From: Poriferisodalis sp965237655
GTDB taxonomy: Bacteria > Actinomycetota > Acidimicrobiia > Acidimicrobiales > Poriferisodalaceae
Assembly (NCBI RefSeq): GCF_965237655.1
Contig: NZ_CBDEGB010000002.1
Location: 186,001 to 250,000 of the forward strand
Length of the DNA: 64,000 bases
Reading direction: 5' to 3'
Shown here: piece by piece, positions 42,053 to 50,891 of the stretch
Layout: every line of letters starts with the position of its first letter
How positions within the stretch are numbered: position 1 is the stretch's first letter
Program-made: the position numbers and the translations under genes
Notes under the pieces: generated by a model
Told to the model about the DNA's origin: nothing
Databases searched by the model: none
What the model saw: the letters and a program-made list of their open reading frames with translations, nothing else

Positions 42053-42730
42053 TCAGTTGTTCGCAGTGACCAGTATCCGGGCCGCGGTGTAGGCGCTGAC
42101 GCCGACGGTGCCCTCGCTCATCTCCACCGTGGCGGTGCCGTCGGGCGACACCGACATCAGCGTGCCTGTGCGGCCCGGCATCAGCCCCGACTGCTCCAGG
42201 AATTCCAGCTGTCCGGGTTCGAATTCGAGCTCCTCGGGAATGCGTTGCACGATGAAACCACCGGTCGGCCCGACGTCGGCGAGCGGCTTCGCATTGACCG
42301 GCGCGATGTAGTCGGAGCCGGGGATGGGGTTGCCGTGCGGGCAGGTGTTGGGATCGTCGAGCACATCCACGAGCGCCTTCTCGACCACCGGAGAAATCAC
42401 GTGCTCCCAGCGGCCCGCTTCGTGATGAGCATCGGCCCAGCTCAGCTCCAAAATGTCGGTCAGGAACCGCTCGGCCAGCCGGTGCCGGCGCACGACCGTC
42501 GTGGCGATCTGCTGGCCCTCGTCGGTGAGGGTGATGTGGGCATCGTCGTCGACCTTGACGAGGCCTTCACGCTGCATGCGGCGGATCATCTCGGACACCG
42601 CGGGCCGCGAGATTTCAAGCCGCTCGGCAATGCGGGCCTGGATGACCTCGACGCCGTCCTCTTCCAGCTCGTACACCGTCTCGGAGTACTCCTCGAAAGC
42701 AGGGTGGTATTCCACCGGCTTGTATGCCAT
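42053..42730 (-). CDS. DtxR/MntR-family metal-dependent transcriptional repressor
   Basis: 225 residues from MAYKPVEYHP. Order: winged helix-turn-helix (IQARIAERLEISRPAVSEMI), dimerisation and metal domain (HRLAERFLTDILELSWADAH, EAGRWEHVISPVVE, DPNTCPHGNPIPGSDY), then an SH3-like FeoA domain at the end. The Cys expected in the EAxRWEH motif of IdeR is Gly here, while a Cys appears in CPHG, a pattern seen in MntR/SirR-type proteins; manganese or iron sensing cannot be decided. It likely controls the neighbouring bfr/bfd. Confidence 0.88.
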   Translation of the reverse strand: MAYKPVEYHPAFEEYSETVYELEEDGVEVIQARIAERLEISRPAVSEMIRRMQREGLVKVDDDAHITLTDEGQQIATTVVRRHRLAERFLTDILELSWADAHHEAGRWEHVISPVVEKALVDVLDDPNTCPHGNPIPGSDYIAPVNAKPLADVGPTGGFIVQRIPEELEFEPGQLEFLEQSGLMPGRTGTLMSVSPDGTATVEMSEGTVGVSAYTAARILVTANN

Positions 42731-42918
42731 GGTCGCCACCATAGCTGTGACCCCGAGAACCGCTGCACCGGGTTTGCGGGCAGCCGGTGCGTTCGCCGGG
42801 GCAGAGCTCTTTGCCGTCGCACCAGTACGGCCTCGAGGTTCGCGGGCGCTCACGTTCCGGCCGGGGCAGACTGGCGCAGCGGTTCGGCCCCGACGGCCGG
42901 TGAAAAACGGAGCACGCG

Positions 42919-43686
42919 ATGGATTTGCAGTTGGCAGGCAAGAACGTCCTGGTGACAGGCGCAGGTCAGGGACTCGGCCTGGCCATCGCTGCGGCGTTCG
43001 CCGACGAGGGCGCCAACGTCGCCTTCGCCTACAACGCGTCGAGCGAAGGGGCCGAGAAGGGCGCCGCCGCAGCACAGGAAGCCGGCCGGGCGGCGCTCGC
43101 CGTGCGATGCGATGTCACCAGCCAGGAAGACGTCGAGCGCACGGTTGACGAGGTCGTGAGCGAATTCGGCGGCATTGACGTGCTGGTCAACAACGCCGCG
43201 TACACCGACACGGGACCGTTTATCGACATTGACCCTGACGAGCTCCAGCGCATGGTCGACGTCACCGTCATGGGCATGATGCGGATGACCCAGGCAGTCG
43301 TGCGGCACATGGTCGCTGCCGACATTGCAGGATCGATCGTGTCGCTCATGGGCGACTCGGGCCGGGTGGGCGAGAGCCGCTTGGCGGCCGTGGCCACGAC
43401 ACGGGCATCCACCATGGGCCTGATGAAGTCGTTGGCCAAGGAATTCGGCCGCAACGGGATCCGAGCGAACACGGTGTCGCTCGGCTTGGTGCGCTCGGAG
43501 CGGTTCGCCCATCACACCGGCAATGCCGACGACGAGCGCATGGCCCGCATCGCCAAGATGTACCCGCTGCGGCGAGTCGGCGTTCCCGACGACGTGCCAC
43601 CGATGGTGCTGCTGCTGGCCTCGCCGCTGTCGGGTTGGACGACCGGCCAGACCATCTCGGTCAACGGCGGCTACTCAATGGTCTAG
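42919..43686 (+). CDS. SDR-fold protein lacking the Ser-Tyr-Lys triad
   Basis: 255 residues with an intact nucleotide site (TGAGQGLG, residues 13-20), NNAA at 91-94 and a normal ending (TTGQTISVNGGYSM). At the active-site strand the sequence is MGDSGRVGESRLAAVATTRA, where a classical SDR has S-(x)-GRVGE-(x)-Y-S-A-T-K. Tyr is V158, Lys is R162 and the aligned Ser position is G145. It may have an altered mechanism or be a non-catalytic NAD(P)-binding protein. Start supported by GGAG ten bases upstream. Confidence 0.85.
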   Translation: MDLQLAGKNVLVTGAGQGLGLAIAAAFADEGANVAFAYNASSEGAEKGAAAAQEAGRAALAVRCDVTSQEDVERTVDEVVSEFGGIDVLVNNAAYTDTGPFIDIDPDELQRMVDVTVMGMMRMTQAVVRHMVAADIAGSIVSLMGDSGRVGESRLAAVATTRASTMGLMKSLAKEFGRNGIRANTVSLGLVRSERFAHHTGNADDERMARIAKMYPLRRVGVPDDVPPMVLLLASPLSGWTTGQTISVNGGYSMV

Positions 43687-43754
43687 ACGACCAATTCCGT
43701 CTAGCCGGCTCGCGCCCGCGCAGCCGGTCGGACGCCGGTCGGGGAGAAAACAGC

Positions 43755-46148
43755 GTGGCAGACGAGCCGTTCCGACTGGACGAGACAACGCCGACTGAGG
43801 GCGGCCCGTTCGGCCAGTCGATCCCGCGGCGAGAGGATCCGCGACTGCTGCGGGGCCGGGGCCGCTATATCGCGAACGTCCGCTACGACGGACAGCTCGC
43901 GGTCGCGTTCGTGCGCAGCCCGGTCGCACACGCCCGCATCGTGAGCATCGACACCTCCGCGGCACTCGACGCCCCCGGCGTGGTCGACATCGCGACCGGT
44001 TCCGACCCGGACTTTGCCCCCATGGCGCTGGTGGCCGAGTCAGCGCTGCGGACCCACGTCGCCACGCCCCAGCCGGTGCTGGCGGCGCAGAAGGTCCGCT
44101 ATCAGGGAGAGGCGGTAGCCGCCGTCGTTGCCACGAGCTCAGCGTTGGCGGCCGACGCCGCAGAACTGGTGGACGTCACCTACGCCGAGCTGACCTGCCA
44201 CGTCGACGCGGTCGCTGCAGCCGTCGATCCGGCCGATCCGGTGCACGACCTCGCTCCCGACAATCTCATCGTCACGAGGCTGTTCGACGCCGGCGAAGTC
44301 GACCGGGCACTCGCCGACGCGCACATGGTGATCGAGCGGGAGTACCGCACGAACCGCCACGGCGGGACACCGATGGAAGGCCGCGGCGCGGTGGCGCGCT
44401 GGAGCAGCGATCGGACCAAGCTGACGCTGCACGCGACCTCGCAGGTCCCGCACCTTCACCGCAACGGCATCGCGAAGGTGCTGGGTGTGCCCGACAGCGC
44501 GGTGCAGTTGCTGGTCGGCGACGTAGGCGGTGGCTTCGGCATCAAGGCGGTGCTGTATCCCGAAGATCTGGCGATTGCACAGCTGGCGCGACGGCTGGGA
44601 CGCCCAGTCGGCTGGATCGAGACACGCTCGGAACATCTGCTGACCGCCCTGCACGCCCGGGACCACCACTACACGGTGCGGGCCGGCTTTGATCCTGACG
44701 GGGCGCTCATTGCCGTCGACGCGGTGCTGCACGCCAACGTGGGTGCATATAGCGCGCCGCCGTGGACCGCAGGGGTCGAGCCGCTCATGGCGGGCGGGCT
44801 CCTGACCGGGCCCTACAAGCTCGGCCATTACCGCTGCAACGTGCTGGGTGTCGCGACCAACACGACGCCGACGGGTCCCTATCGAGGTGTGGCGCGGCCC
44901 GCCACGGTCTTCGTCATGGAACGCCTGCTCGACGACGCTGCCGCGGCGCTGGGCCTCGACCCGCTCGACATCCGCCGCAAGAACCTGGTGGCACCCGACG
45001 ACCTGCCCTATGTCGCACCCACCCGGCTGGTGCACGACTCGCGCACCTACCTCGACTGTCTCGAAGGAGTCGTCGAGCGTGTGGGTTACGACGAGTTCCG
45101 CGCTCTGCAGCGGGCGTCTACGGCACCAGGCGGCGACGGCCGGCTGCTCGGCATCGGTTTCGCTTGCTACAACGAGCTGACCGGTCTGGGCCAGAAGGCA
45201 TCCGCGGGGCCACGGCTGCCGTTCCGCACCGGCCACGAGTCGGCCAGCGTGCGCATCGACCCCACCGGTGCGGTCACCGCTGCGATGGGTGTGACCTCCC
45301 AAGGCCAAGGTCTCGAGACCACGATGGCCCAGGTGGTGGCAGCCGAATTGGGCATCGACGTCGACGACGTGTCCGTAGAGATGGGTGATACCGATCGGAT
45401 CTCCTTCGGGCTGGGAGCATTCGCCAGCCGCCAGGGAGTCATCGGCTCGGGGGCCGCGACCCTGGCGGCCCGCACCGTGCGAGCCAAGATGCTCACCATC
45501 GCCGCGCACCTGCTCGAAGCCGAGCCGGAGTGGTTGACCATTGACGACGGCCTGATCCACACAGCCGATGCGCCGGCGGTCGGCGTGACGGTGGCCGAGG
45601 TGGCTCGCGTCGCCTACTTCGAGCCGCAGCGCCTGCCACCCGGCACCGAGCCTGGCCTCGAAGCTTCCCGCTTCTACGACCCGATCACCGGCACCTTCGC
45701 CGCGGGCGCCCAGGCCGCCATCGTCGAGGTGGATCCCGACACCGGCGAAGTGGAAGTGCGCCGGATCGTGTGCGTGGAGGACACCGGGCGGACGATCAAC
45801 CCGATGATCGTGAACGGCCAGGTCCAAGGTGCCATCGTCCAGGGCGTGGGCGGGGCGCTGTACGAGCACTTTGTGTACGACGGCAACGGGCAGCTGCTGT
45901 CGGGCACGTTCATGGACTATCTGGCGATCTCAGCAGATCGTGTGCCGCCGATCGAGCTCGGCCACATCGCCGATCCCGCCCACAACCTCAACGGCATCCG
46001 CGGCGTGGGCGAGGGCGGCACGCTCGGCCCGTACGCAGCGATCGCCAACGCCGTGTGCGACGCGCTCGCCCCCTACGGCATCACCATCGACGACTTGCCG
46101 CTCAGCCCAGCCCGCGTCCACGCCGCGCTGGCTGCCGCACGCCAGTAG
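43755..46148 (+). CDS. Xanthine dehydrogenase/CoxL-family molybdopterin-binding large subunit
   Basis: 797 residues, GTG start with GGGGAG upstream. IPRREDPRLLRGRGRYIANV begins the family; VGGGFGIKAVLYPEDLAIAQ, PTGPYRGVARPATVFVMERL, GSGAATLAARTVRAKM and GEGGTLGPYAAIANAVCDAL are the cofactor and catalytic-Glu segments. The loop PYRGVARP is unlike form I CO dehydrogenase (which has a Cys at that loop), so CO oxidation is unlikely. The medium (FAD) and small (2Fe-2S) subunits are not adjacent, which is unusual. Substrate unknown. Confidence 0.85.
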   Translation: MADEPFRLDETTPTEGGPFGQSIPRREDPRLLRGRGRYIANVRYDGQLAVAFVRSPVAHARIVSIDTSAALDAPGVVDIATGSDPDFAPMALVAESALRTHVATPQPVLAAQKVRYQGEAVAAVVATSSALAADAAELVDVTYAELTCHVDAVAAAVDPADPVHDLAPDNLIVTRLFDAGEVDRALADAHMVIEREYRTNRHGGTPMEGRGAVARWSSDRTKLTLHATSQVPHLHRNGIAKVLGVPDSAVQLLVGDVGGGFGIKAVLYPEDLAIAQLARRLGRPVGWIETRSEHLLTALHARDHHYTVRAGFDPDGALIAVDAVLHANVGAYSAPPWTAGVEPLMAGGLLTGPYKLGHYRCNVLGVATNTTPTGPYRGVARPATVFVMERLLDDAAAALGLDPLDIRRKNLVAPDDLPYVAPTRLVHDSRTYLDCLEGVVERVGYDEFRALQRASTAPGGDGRLLGIGFACYNELTGLGQKASAGPRLPFRTGHESASVRIDPTGAVTAAMGVTSQGQGLETTMAQVVAAELGIDVDDVSVEMGDTDRISFGLGAFASRQGVIGSGAATLAARTVRAKMLTIAAHLLEAEPEWLTIDDGLIHTADAPAVGVTVAEVARVAYFEPQRLPPGTEPGLEASRFYDPITGTFAAGAQAAIVEVDPDTGEVEVRRIVCVEDTGRTINPMIVNGQVQGAIVQGVGGALYEHFVYDGNGQLLSGTFMDYLAISADRVPPIELGHIADPAHNLNGIRGVGEGGTLGPYAAIANAVCDALAPYGITIDDLPLSPARVHAALAAARQ

Positions 46149-46172
46149 CCGCTACGCGTGCTCCTCGCTGCG

Positions 46173-46520
46173 GCTCAGGCGTGGGTGCCTGAGCCGAGGT
46201 AGGCATCCACCACTGCTTCGTTGACCCGGATCTCCGCCGGCGTGCCTTCCGCGATGATCCGGCCGAATTCGAGCACGTAGATGTAGTCGCAGACTTCCAG
46301 GACGAGGCCCATGTCGTGGTCGATCAACAGGATCGACACGCCGCCCGACGCCACGTCGGTCAGCCGGCGGCCCAGCGCCCTGCTCTCGGTGTTGGTCAGG
46401 CCGGCGGCAGGCTCATCGGCGAGCACAACGCGGGGCCCCGGAGCCAGCGCCCGTGCGACACCGACAAGCTTCTGACGGCCGAGCGGCAGGTTCTGGGGCC
46501 GCGCCTCGGCGTCACCGACC
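46173..46520. repeat. 348-bp duplicated livG 3' end, copy 1
   Basis: Nearly identical to 50544-50891 at a constant offset of 4,371 bp, with differences only at the extreme left end. The copies bracket an insertion of about 4.0 kb that contains the IS1380 element, the IS30 element and the RCC1 gene. Confidence 0.95.
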
Positions 46521-46537
46521 CCTCGAACGTCCTCCAA
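46175..46537 (-). pseudogene. Truncated LivG ATPase copy (C-terminal ~115 residues)
   Basis: Starts inside the ATPase signature region (NLPLGRQKLVGVARAL), keeps Walker B (VVLADEPAAG) and the D-loop, and ends DAYLGSGTHA. The Walker A half is absent; the frame enters unrelated DNA at 46521. The sequence is that of the fused LivHMG protein at 50546-53386, so it is a duplication product. It cannot bind ATP normally. Confidence 0.9.
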
Positions 46538-46620
46538 GAGGTGACGCTCGCAGCCTTCGCAGATCCTCAGCCGCTCAATTCCCCGAGTCTGCTAATACAT
46601 TCATATCTTCATGCAGCTAA

Positions 46621-48305
46621 CCCTGATTATTCACGAGAACTGTGGTGATTGTCTTTTGGCGCTTTTTGCGGGCGGTTTCGTGGTGTCCGGTTGCTGTGTG
46701 TCGGGTTCGGGGATGCCGGGGTCGGGCGCGGTCTGCGGTTTTGGGTGTGACGGACCGGTCGTGGGCGGGTGTGGGCGTGGCGGGTCAGGGCCGCTTCGGC
46801 GGCTCGGGGGATGTTCAGGACTCGGCCTTGGGGGGTCAGCGGGGGTGGGCGACGGCGAGGAGTGCTCTGGCGCCGGGGTGCTGGTCGGGGAGGCGCAGCA
46901 GGACGCGTCTGCCGGTGTGGCACACGAGCGCGGGGAGGTGCCAGAGCTGCCAGCGGAGCCGTTTGGGGGCTGCTCGGCGCAGCTCGCCGGTGAGGCAGCA
47001 GGTTTGGAACCATCCCACGAGCGCGAGGCCGATCATGCACAGCGCGGCCCAGGTGCTGTTCGCGTGCCAGTCGGTGAACGGCATGCGCGAAAGGCCGCTG
47101 TGCTTGAGCCGGCACACAGCGTCTTCTATGTCGGCATGTGAGCGCATCAGCCGGTCCAGCCGCGCTGGGTCGCCGGTCTGGTCGGTGTAGAACCCCCAGT
47201 AGCGGAAATGGTCGCTGGGGAACAGGCTGCGCTGCGCTGCGGGGTGCAGCGGTTCGCGGCGCACCACCAGCCGTGTGCCCTGCGGCCAGCCCGACAGGTC
47301 CGCCAGGTCGGTGAGGTCCGCGACCTGAGCGCCGCGCCGTTTGCGTTGCTTGGGGTCTCGCTGGGCTGTGTGCCAGCGGCCCGGGTCGCCCAACGCGCTG
47401 CGGATCGCGGCTTCGACGGCTGGGGCGGAACGCGCCGACACGACGAAGCCGATGTTGCGCTTTGCCAGTCCCTCAGCGAGGGTCGCTGAGCAGCCCCCGG
47501 TGTCGATGCGCACCACCAGGGGGCGACCGACGAGGTCGGGGTCGTCGCCTTCGCGGTGCCCAGCCGCGTCGGCCTCAGGGAGCGTTTGAACTGCGGCGTC
47601 GAGCACTTCGAGATGATCCGCGATGTGGTTCGCGGCGGCGTTGCCCGGCCGCTGCTTGACCCACAGCGGCTCCCCGTCCGAGGTCGAGCAGATCATCGGA
47701 TGGAACCCATAGCCGCCCTTGTAGTTCGGCGCGGCGCCCTGCTTGTTCTCCGAGTGGACCTCCACCAGCGTCGAGTCGATGTCGACCACCAGCGGCCTGC
47801 TGCGGCCACGATCGGCCCACAGCCGCTCGCGCACCACAGCCGCCGCCCCCAACAGCGCCTCGGGGCCGCCCGCGCCCAAGCCCCTGATCGTGCGATACAG
47901 CGTCGAGTCCGACGCCACGTCGCCGAACAGGCCCCGCTGGGCACGCAGATGCTCGATATCCGTGCACGCCTCACCGCCGCCCGCCAGCATCACCAGCGCA
48001 TGAACCAGCACCCGGCCCCGGTCATGGGTCGGGGCGCGCTCGCCGCGCCGGGGCACCGCAGCCGACAGCGCCCCAGTCAGCCCCGCCCGGTCCGCGAAAC
48101 CCCCCAAAGCGAACAGCCCGACGCCCCACACCACCCGCTCCCCGCCGCCGACCAGACGCGCGTTCGACACACTGCCAAGTTTCACCTCCGAGATGCCCCC
48201 CTGAACTGCCCAATGCGTTCTTAGAACACACGCATCGTCGCAGGTCAGAGAGGCCTTTCCGCGCACCCCAACAGCCCCGCCCGCCACACTCGTGAATAAT
48301 CAGGG
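46621..48305. mobile_element. IS1380-family insertion sequence, complete
   Basis: Inverted repeats CCCTGATTATTCACGAG at 46621 and its complement ending at 48305 bound a single transposase gene. Both ends are flanked by CTAA, the 4-bp target duplication typical of IS1380. Length 1,685 bp. It inserted into the DNA just beyond the livG duplication. Confidence 0.9.
46836..48287 (-). CDS. IS1380-family DDE transposase
   Basis: The frame is 483 codons; the true start is probably the GTG at 48185 (VKLGSVSNARLVGGG), because the first ~34 codons sit in the terminal repeat region. The catalytic pattern is D in LVVDIDSTLVEVHSENKQG, D in PLVVRIDTGGCS and E in MRSHADIEDAVCRLKHSGL. The frame is intact and both element ends are present, so it may be active. 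Confidence 0.88.
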   Translation of the reverse strand: MAGGAVGVRGKASLTCDDACVLRTHWAVQGGISEVKLGSVSNARLVGGGERVVWGVGLFALGGFADRAGLTGALSAAVPRRGERAPTHDRGRVLVHALVMLAGGGEACTDIEHLRAQRGLFGDVASDSTLYRTIRGLGAGGPEALLGAAAVVRERLWADRGRSRPLVVDIDSTLVEVHSENKQGAAPNYKGGYGFHPMICSTSDGEPLWVKQRPGNAAANHIADHLEVLDAAVQTLPEADAAGHREGDDPDLVGRPLVVRIDTGGCSATLAEGLAKRNIGFVVSARSAPAVEAAIRSALGDPGRWHTAQRDPKQRKRRGAQVADLTDLADLSGWPQGTRLVVRREPLHPAAQRSLFPSDHFRYWGFYTDQTGDPARLDRLMRSHADIEDAVCRLKHSGLSRMPFTDWHANSTWAALCMIGLALVGWFQTCCLTGELRRAAPKRLRWQLWHLPALVCHTGRRVLLRLPDQHPGARALLAVAHPR

Positions 48306-48327
48306 CTAATTGAACGCACGGCAAGCT

Positions 48328-49309
48328 CTACCGGTGGTTGCAAGTGAGTTGAGTGTAGATGTCGTGTGCTGATGCCCAGTTGTGGAGTCGGCGGGGCATG
48401 TGGTTGAGGTTGTCCTCGATGACTGAGAGCCGCAGCTGCGCGATGTCGAGGCTGGTGCCTTTGGGGAGCCATCGGCGCAGCAGCGCGTTGGTGTGCTCGT
48501 TGGTGGGTCGCTGCCACGGCGAGCGCGGCTCGCAGAAGAACACTTCGATGCCGAGCGCGGCTTCGATGTCGGCCCAGCGGGCCGTCTCGCGGCCTTGGTC
48601 CCAGGTGAGGGTGCGCACGAGCGCGGGGGGCTGGCGAGCGAGCGCCGCGGTGACCGCGGCGGCGACCTGGGGCGCGCTGTAGCCGTGGGGCAGCGCTGCG
48701 GTGACCGCGTGGCGGCTGGTGCGCTCCTCGACGTCGGCGGGCCGGTCGGCTATCAGCCGGTATTCCCCCAGCGGGCTGGGCTTTTGGGCCTGCGCGACGC
48801 TGCGCGGCCGACGGCGCCGGCAGCGCCGCGGCAGCTTCGCCCAGGTGCCCGCCGCCAGGCCGCTGCGCGGGTCGTTCGCGTAGCACGCCCGATAGATCGT
48901 CTCCGCGCACACGCTCATGCCCGCCTCGCGCAGGTCCGCCGCCGCTGCGTGCGGGGACCACCTCAGCTTCAGACGCTCATCGACCGCGTCGGCCAGCACC
49001 CGATCGTGCGCCAGCTTGGGCGTTCGCTCTCGTCGCGCCCTCGCGCGCCAGCTTGGGCGTTCGCTCTCGTCGCGCCCTCGCGCACGCCCACGCGTGCGCC
49101 GCGCGGGCGTCATAGGCCCCCCGCCCGCCGCAGCGGGCCAGCTCGCGATGCACCGTGGACCGATCACGGCCCAGCCGCTGCGCTACGTCCGCGACACTGC
49201 GGCCCGCCCCCAGCGACGACTCGATGAACACCCGCTCATCCAAACTCAGCCTCGCTGCCAAACTGGACACCTCCATCGGTCGGTTGCATGTGTTGGCAAC
49301 GGTCATCAT
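48328..49309 (-). pseudogene. IS30-family transposase, frameshifted by a 37-bp tandem duplication
   Basis: The upstream frame starts near 49309 with the IS30 helix-turn-helix (SLDERVFIESSLGAGRSVAD, VAQRLGRDRSTVHRELAR). The downstream frame (from about 49080) has the DDE core: LTWDQGRETARW, FFCEPRSPWQRPTNEHTNAL and PKGTSLDIAQ. Both frames read RERTPKLA, because the segment at 49009-49083 holds two copies of a 37-bp unit. Since 37 is not a multiple of three, the duplication shifts the frame and inactivates the gene. Confidence 0.85.
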
Positions 49310-49331
49310 GACCGTTCACTTGCAACCACCG
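48332..49331. mobile_element. IS30-family element bounded by inverted repeats
   Basis: Left end CGGTGGTTGCAAGTGA and right end TCACTTGCAACCACCG are a perfect inverted pair. No clear short target duplication is visible. The element lies 26 bp from the IS1380 right end, so two insertions struck the same spot. Confidence 0.75.
49009..49083. repeat. 37-bp tandem duplication inside the IS30 transposase
   Basis: Two near-identical 37-bp units containing CCAGCTTGGGCGTTCG lie head to tail (matching bases at 49011 and 49048). Removing one unit joins the two transposase frames. Confidence 0.85.
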
Positions 49332-49399
49332 ATGGAGTTCGCCGATCGTTGATCGGATACGCCGCTGGTGGTGTGACAATGGCTAGTGAATGTCCTAGT

Positions 49400-49508
49400 C
49401 CTAGGAGGGTGGTCGGAAATGGGTGTCAGGCTCAGACCGCAAGCCCCTGACCTACGGTTTCGCGTGCATCAAACCCCCGAAATGCGACTTTCCGACCAGC
49501 CTCCTAGG
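49400..49508. repeat. Small inverted-repeat element (MITE-like) next to the RCC1 gene
   Basis: 20-bp arms at 49400-49419 (CCTAGGAGGGTGGTCGGAAA) and 49489-49508 are inverted complements with one mismatch. The interior is 69 bp and holds a smaller hairpin (GTCAGG ... CCTGAC). It carries no gene. Its right end is two bases from the ATG of the RCC1 lipoprotein, so it supplies that gene's leader. Confidence 0.7.
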
Positions 49509-49510
49509 TC

Positions 49511-50494
49511 ATGCGTATTGTTGCGCTCAATCGCCGGTTTCGGGTGCTGATGCGGTGGATGCTGAGCCTCTTGGTCGTAGGAGTCAGCTTGGCCGCGTGT
49601 CTGTCAGAGGAAGTTGAGACATCCACGCGTGTACCGGCCGATGGACGCGCGCTCACCGACCTCAGGGCGATCAGTGTTGGTGGGGGCAGAGCATGCGGAC
49701 TGCGAAGCGATGGATCCGTGGGTTGCATTGGCTTCGGCGACGATCGGGTGATGTCGAGTCCTGATGGTGTGACATTTTCCAGTATTTCTGTCGGCAAGAC
49801 ACACACATGTGGCATTGATAGAGAGGCAACTGCTCATTGTTGGGGCAGCAATCGTCATAACCAATCGAAGCCGCCGCAGAATGAACGGTTCATCTCAGTC
49901 GCTGTTGGCGACACCCATACTTGCGGCCTTCGTGAGGATCGTAGCATTGTCTGTTGGGGCCAAGAATTCTCTGGAGTTGTTCCGGACTTGCCGCGTCACT
50001 TGAAATACAAGAGTGTTTCTGCTGGCGGTGAACATACATGTGCCGTGAGAGACAATGGGACTGGCGATTGTTGGGGTGTCCTTCATGCGGGCATCGGGGA
50101 GCCCGATCTCTCTCGTCAATATGTTCAGATGGCCGTCGGTGGAAAGCACGTTTGCGCCCTGCTGTCTGAGTCGAGCGCGGAGACAGGGAACGTGGTGTGC
50201 TGGGCTGCCAACAATTGGAATCAAGCGCGGCCTTCTGCGGGAACACAGCTCGTCGAGATCACCGCTGGTTCTACCTTTAGTTGCGGACTTCGCCCCGATC
50301 AGACTGCGGTCTGCTGGGGTGAGAATCGAACGGGGGGCTATCGGACGGCGGAAGGCGAGCGCCTGCCTGATCGGGTCAGCATCACGGCACCTGAGGGAAT
50401 GCGTTTTAGCATGCTTGACGCTGGCAACTTCCACGCTTGCGGTCTCCGGGAAGATGGCACCATGCTCTGCTGGGGGTACATGGCCGAAATGTGA
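49511..50494 (+). CDS. RCC1-repeat lipoprotein
   Basis: 327 residues. Leader with lipobox SLAAC, then about six RCC1-type blades with H/A-x-CGLR-x-DGS-x-x-C-W-G motifs (GGGRACGLRSDGSVGCIGFG, GDTHTCGLREDRSIVCWGQE, GNFHACGLREDGTMLCWGYM). Each blade carries the paired cysteines typical of extracellular bacterial RCC1 repeats. DNA here is clearly AT-richer than the surroundings, and the gene sits inside the 4-kb insertion, so it is likely horizontally acquired cargo. Confidence 0.85.
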   Translation: MRIVALNRRFRVLMRWMLSLLVVGVSLAACLSEEVETSTRVPADGRALTDLRAISVGGGRACGLRSDGSVGCIGFGDDRVMSSPDGVTFSSISVGKTHTCGIDREATAHCWGSNRHNQSKPPQNERFISVAVGDTHTCGLREDRSIVCWGQEFSGVVPDLPRHLKYKSVSAGGEHTCAVRDNGTGDCWGVLHAGIGEPDLSRQYVQMAVGGKHVCALLSESSAETGNVVCWAANNWNQARPSAGTQLVEITAGSTFSCGLRPDQTAVCWGENRTGGYRTAEGERLPDRVSITAPEGMRFSMLDAGNFHACGLREDGTMLCWGYMAEM

Positions 50495-50543
50495 CCATCG
50501 CATGACGCATAACTGGCAAGAGTCGTGGTCGATCACCGCGGTC

Positions 50544-50891
50544 GCTCAGGCATGGGCCCCTGAGCCGAGGTAGGCATCCACCACTGCTTCGTTGACCCGG
50601 ATCTCCGCCGGCGTGCCTTCCGCGATGATCCGGCCGAATTCGAGCACGTAGATGTAGTCGCAGACTTCCAGGACGAGGCCCATGTCGTGGTCGATCAACA
50701 GGATCGACACGCCGCCCGACGCCACGTCGGTCAGCCGGCGGCCCAGCGCCCTGCTCTCGGTGTTGGTCAGGCCGGCGGCAGGCTCATCGGCGAGCACAAC
50801 GCGGGGCCCCGGAGCCAGCGCCCGTGCGACACCGACAAGCTTCTGACGGCCGAGCGGCAGGTTCTGGGGCCGCGCCTCGGCGTCACCGACC
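50544..50891. repeat. 348-bp duplicated livG 3' end, copy 2 (in place)
   Basis: The copy in its native position, at the 3' end of the livHMG fusion gene. See 46173-46520. Confidence 0.95.

Noticed and set aside
44139..45869. A 576-codon open frame antisense to the CoxL-like gene
   Set aside because: Same reason: long antisense frames are common opposite high-GC genes, and this one has no family signal.
43755..46148. Aerobic CO dehydrogenase large subunit (coxL)
   Set aside because: The active-site loop reads PYRGVARP without the Cys of form I enzymes, and no coxMS genes are adjacent.
46611..47141. Gly-rich forward frame inside the IS1380 element
   Set aside because: Antisense to the transposase C-terminus and crosses the left inverted repeat.
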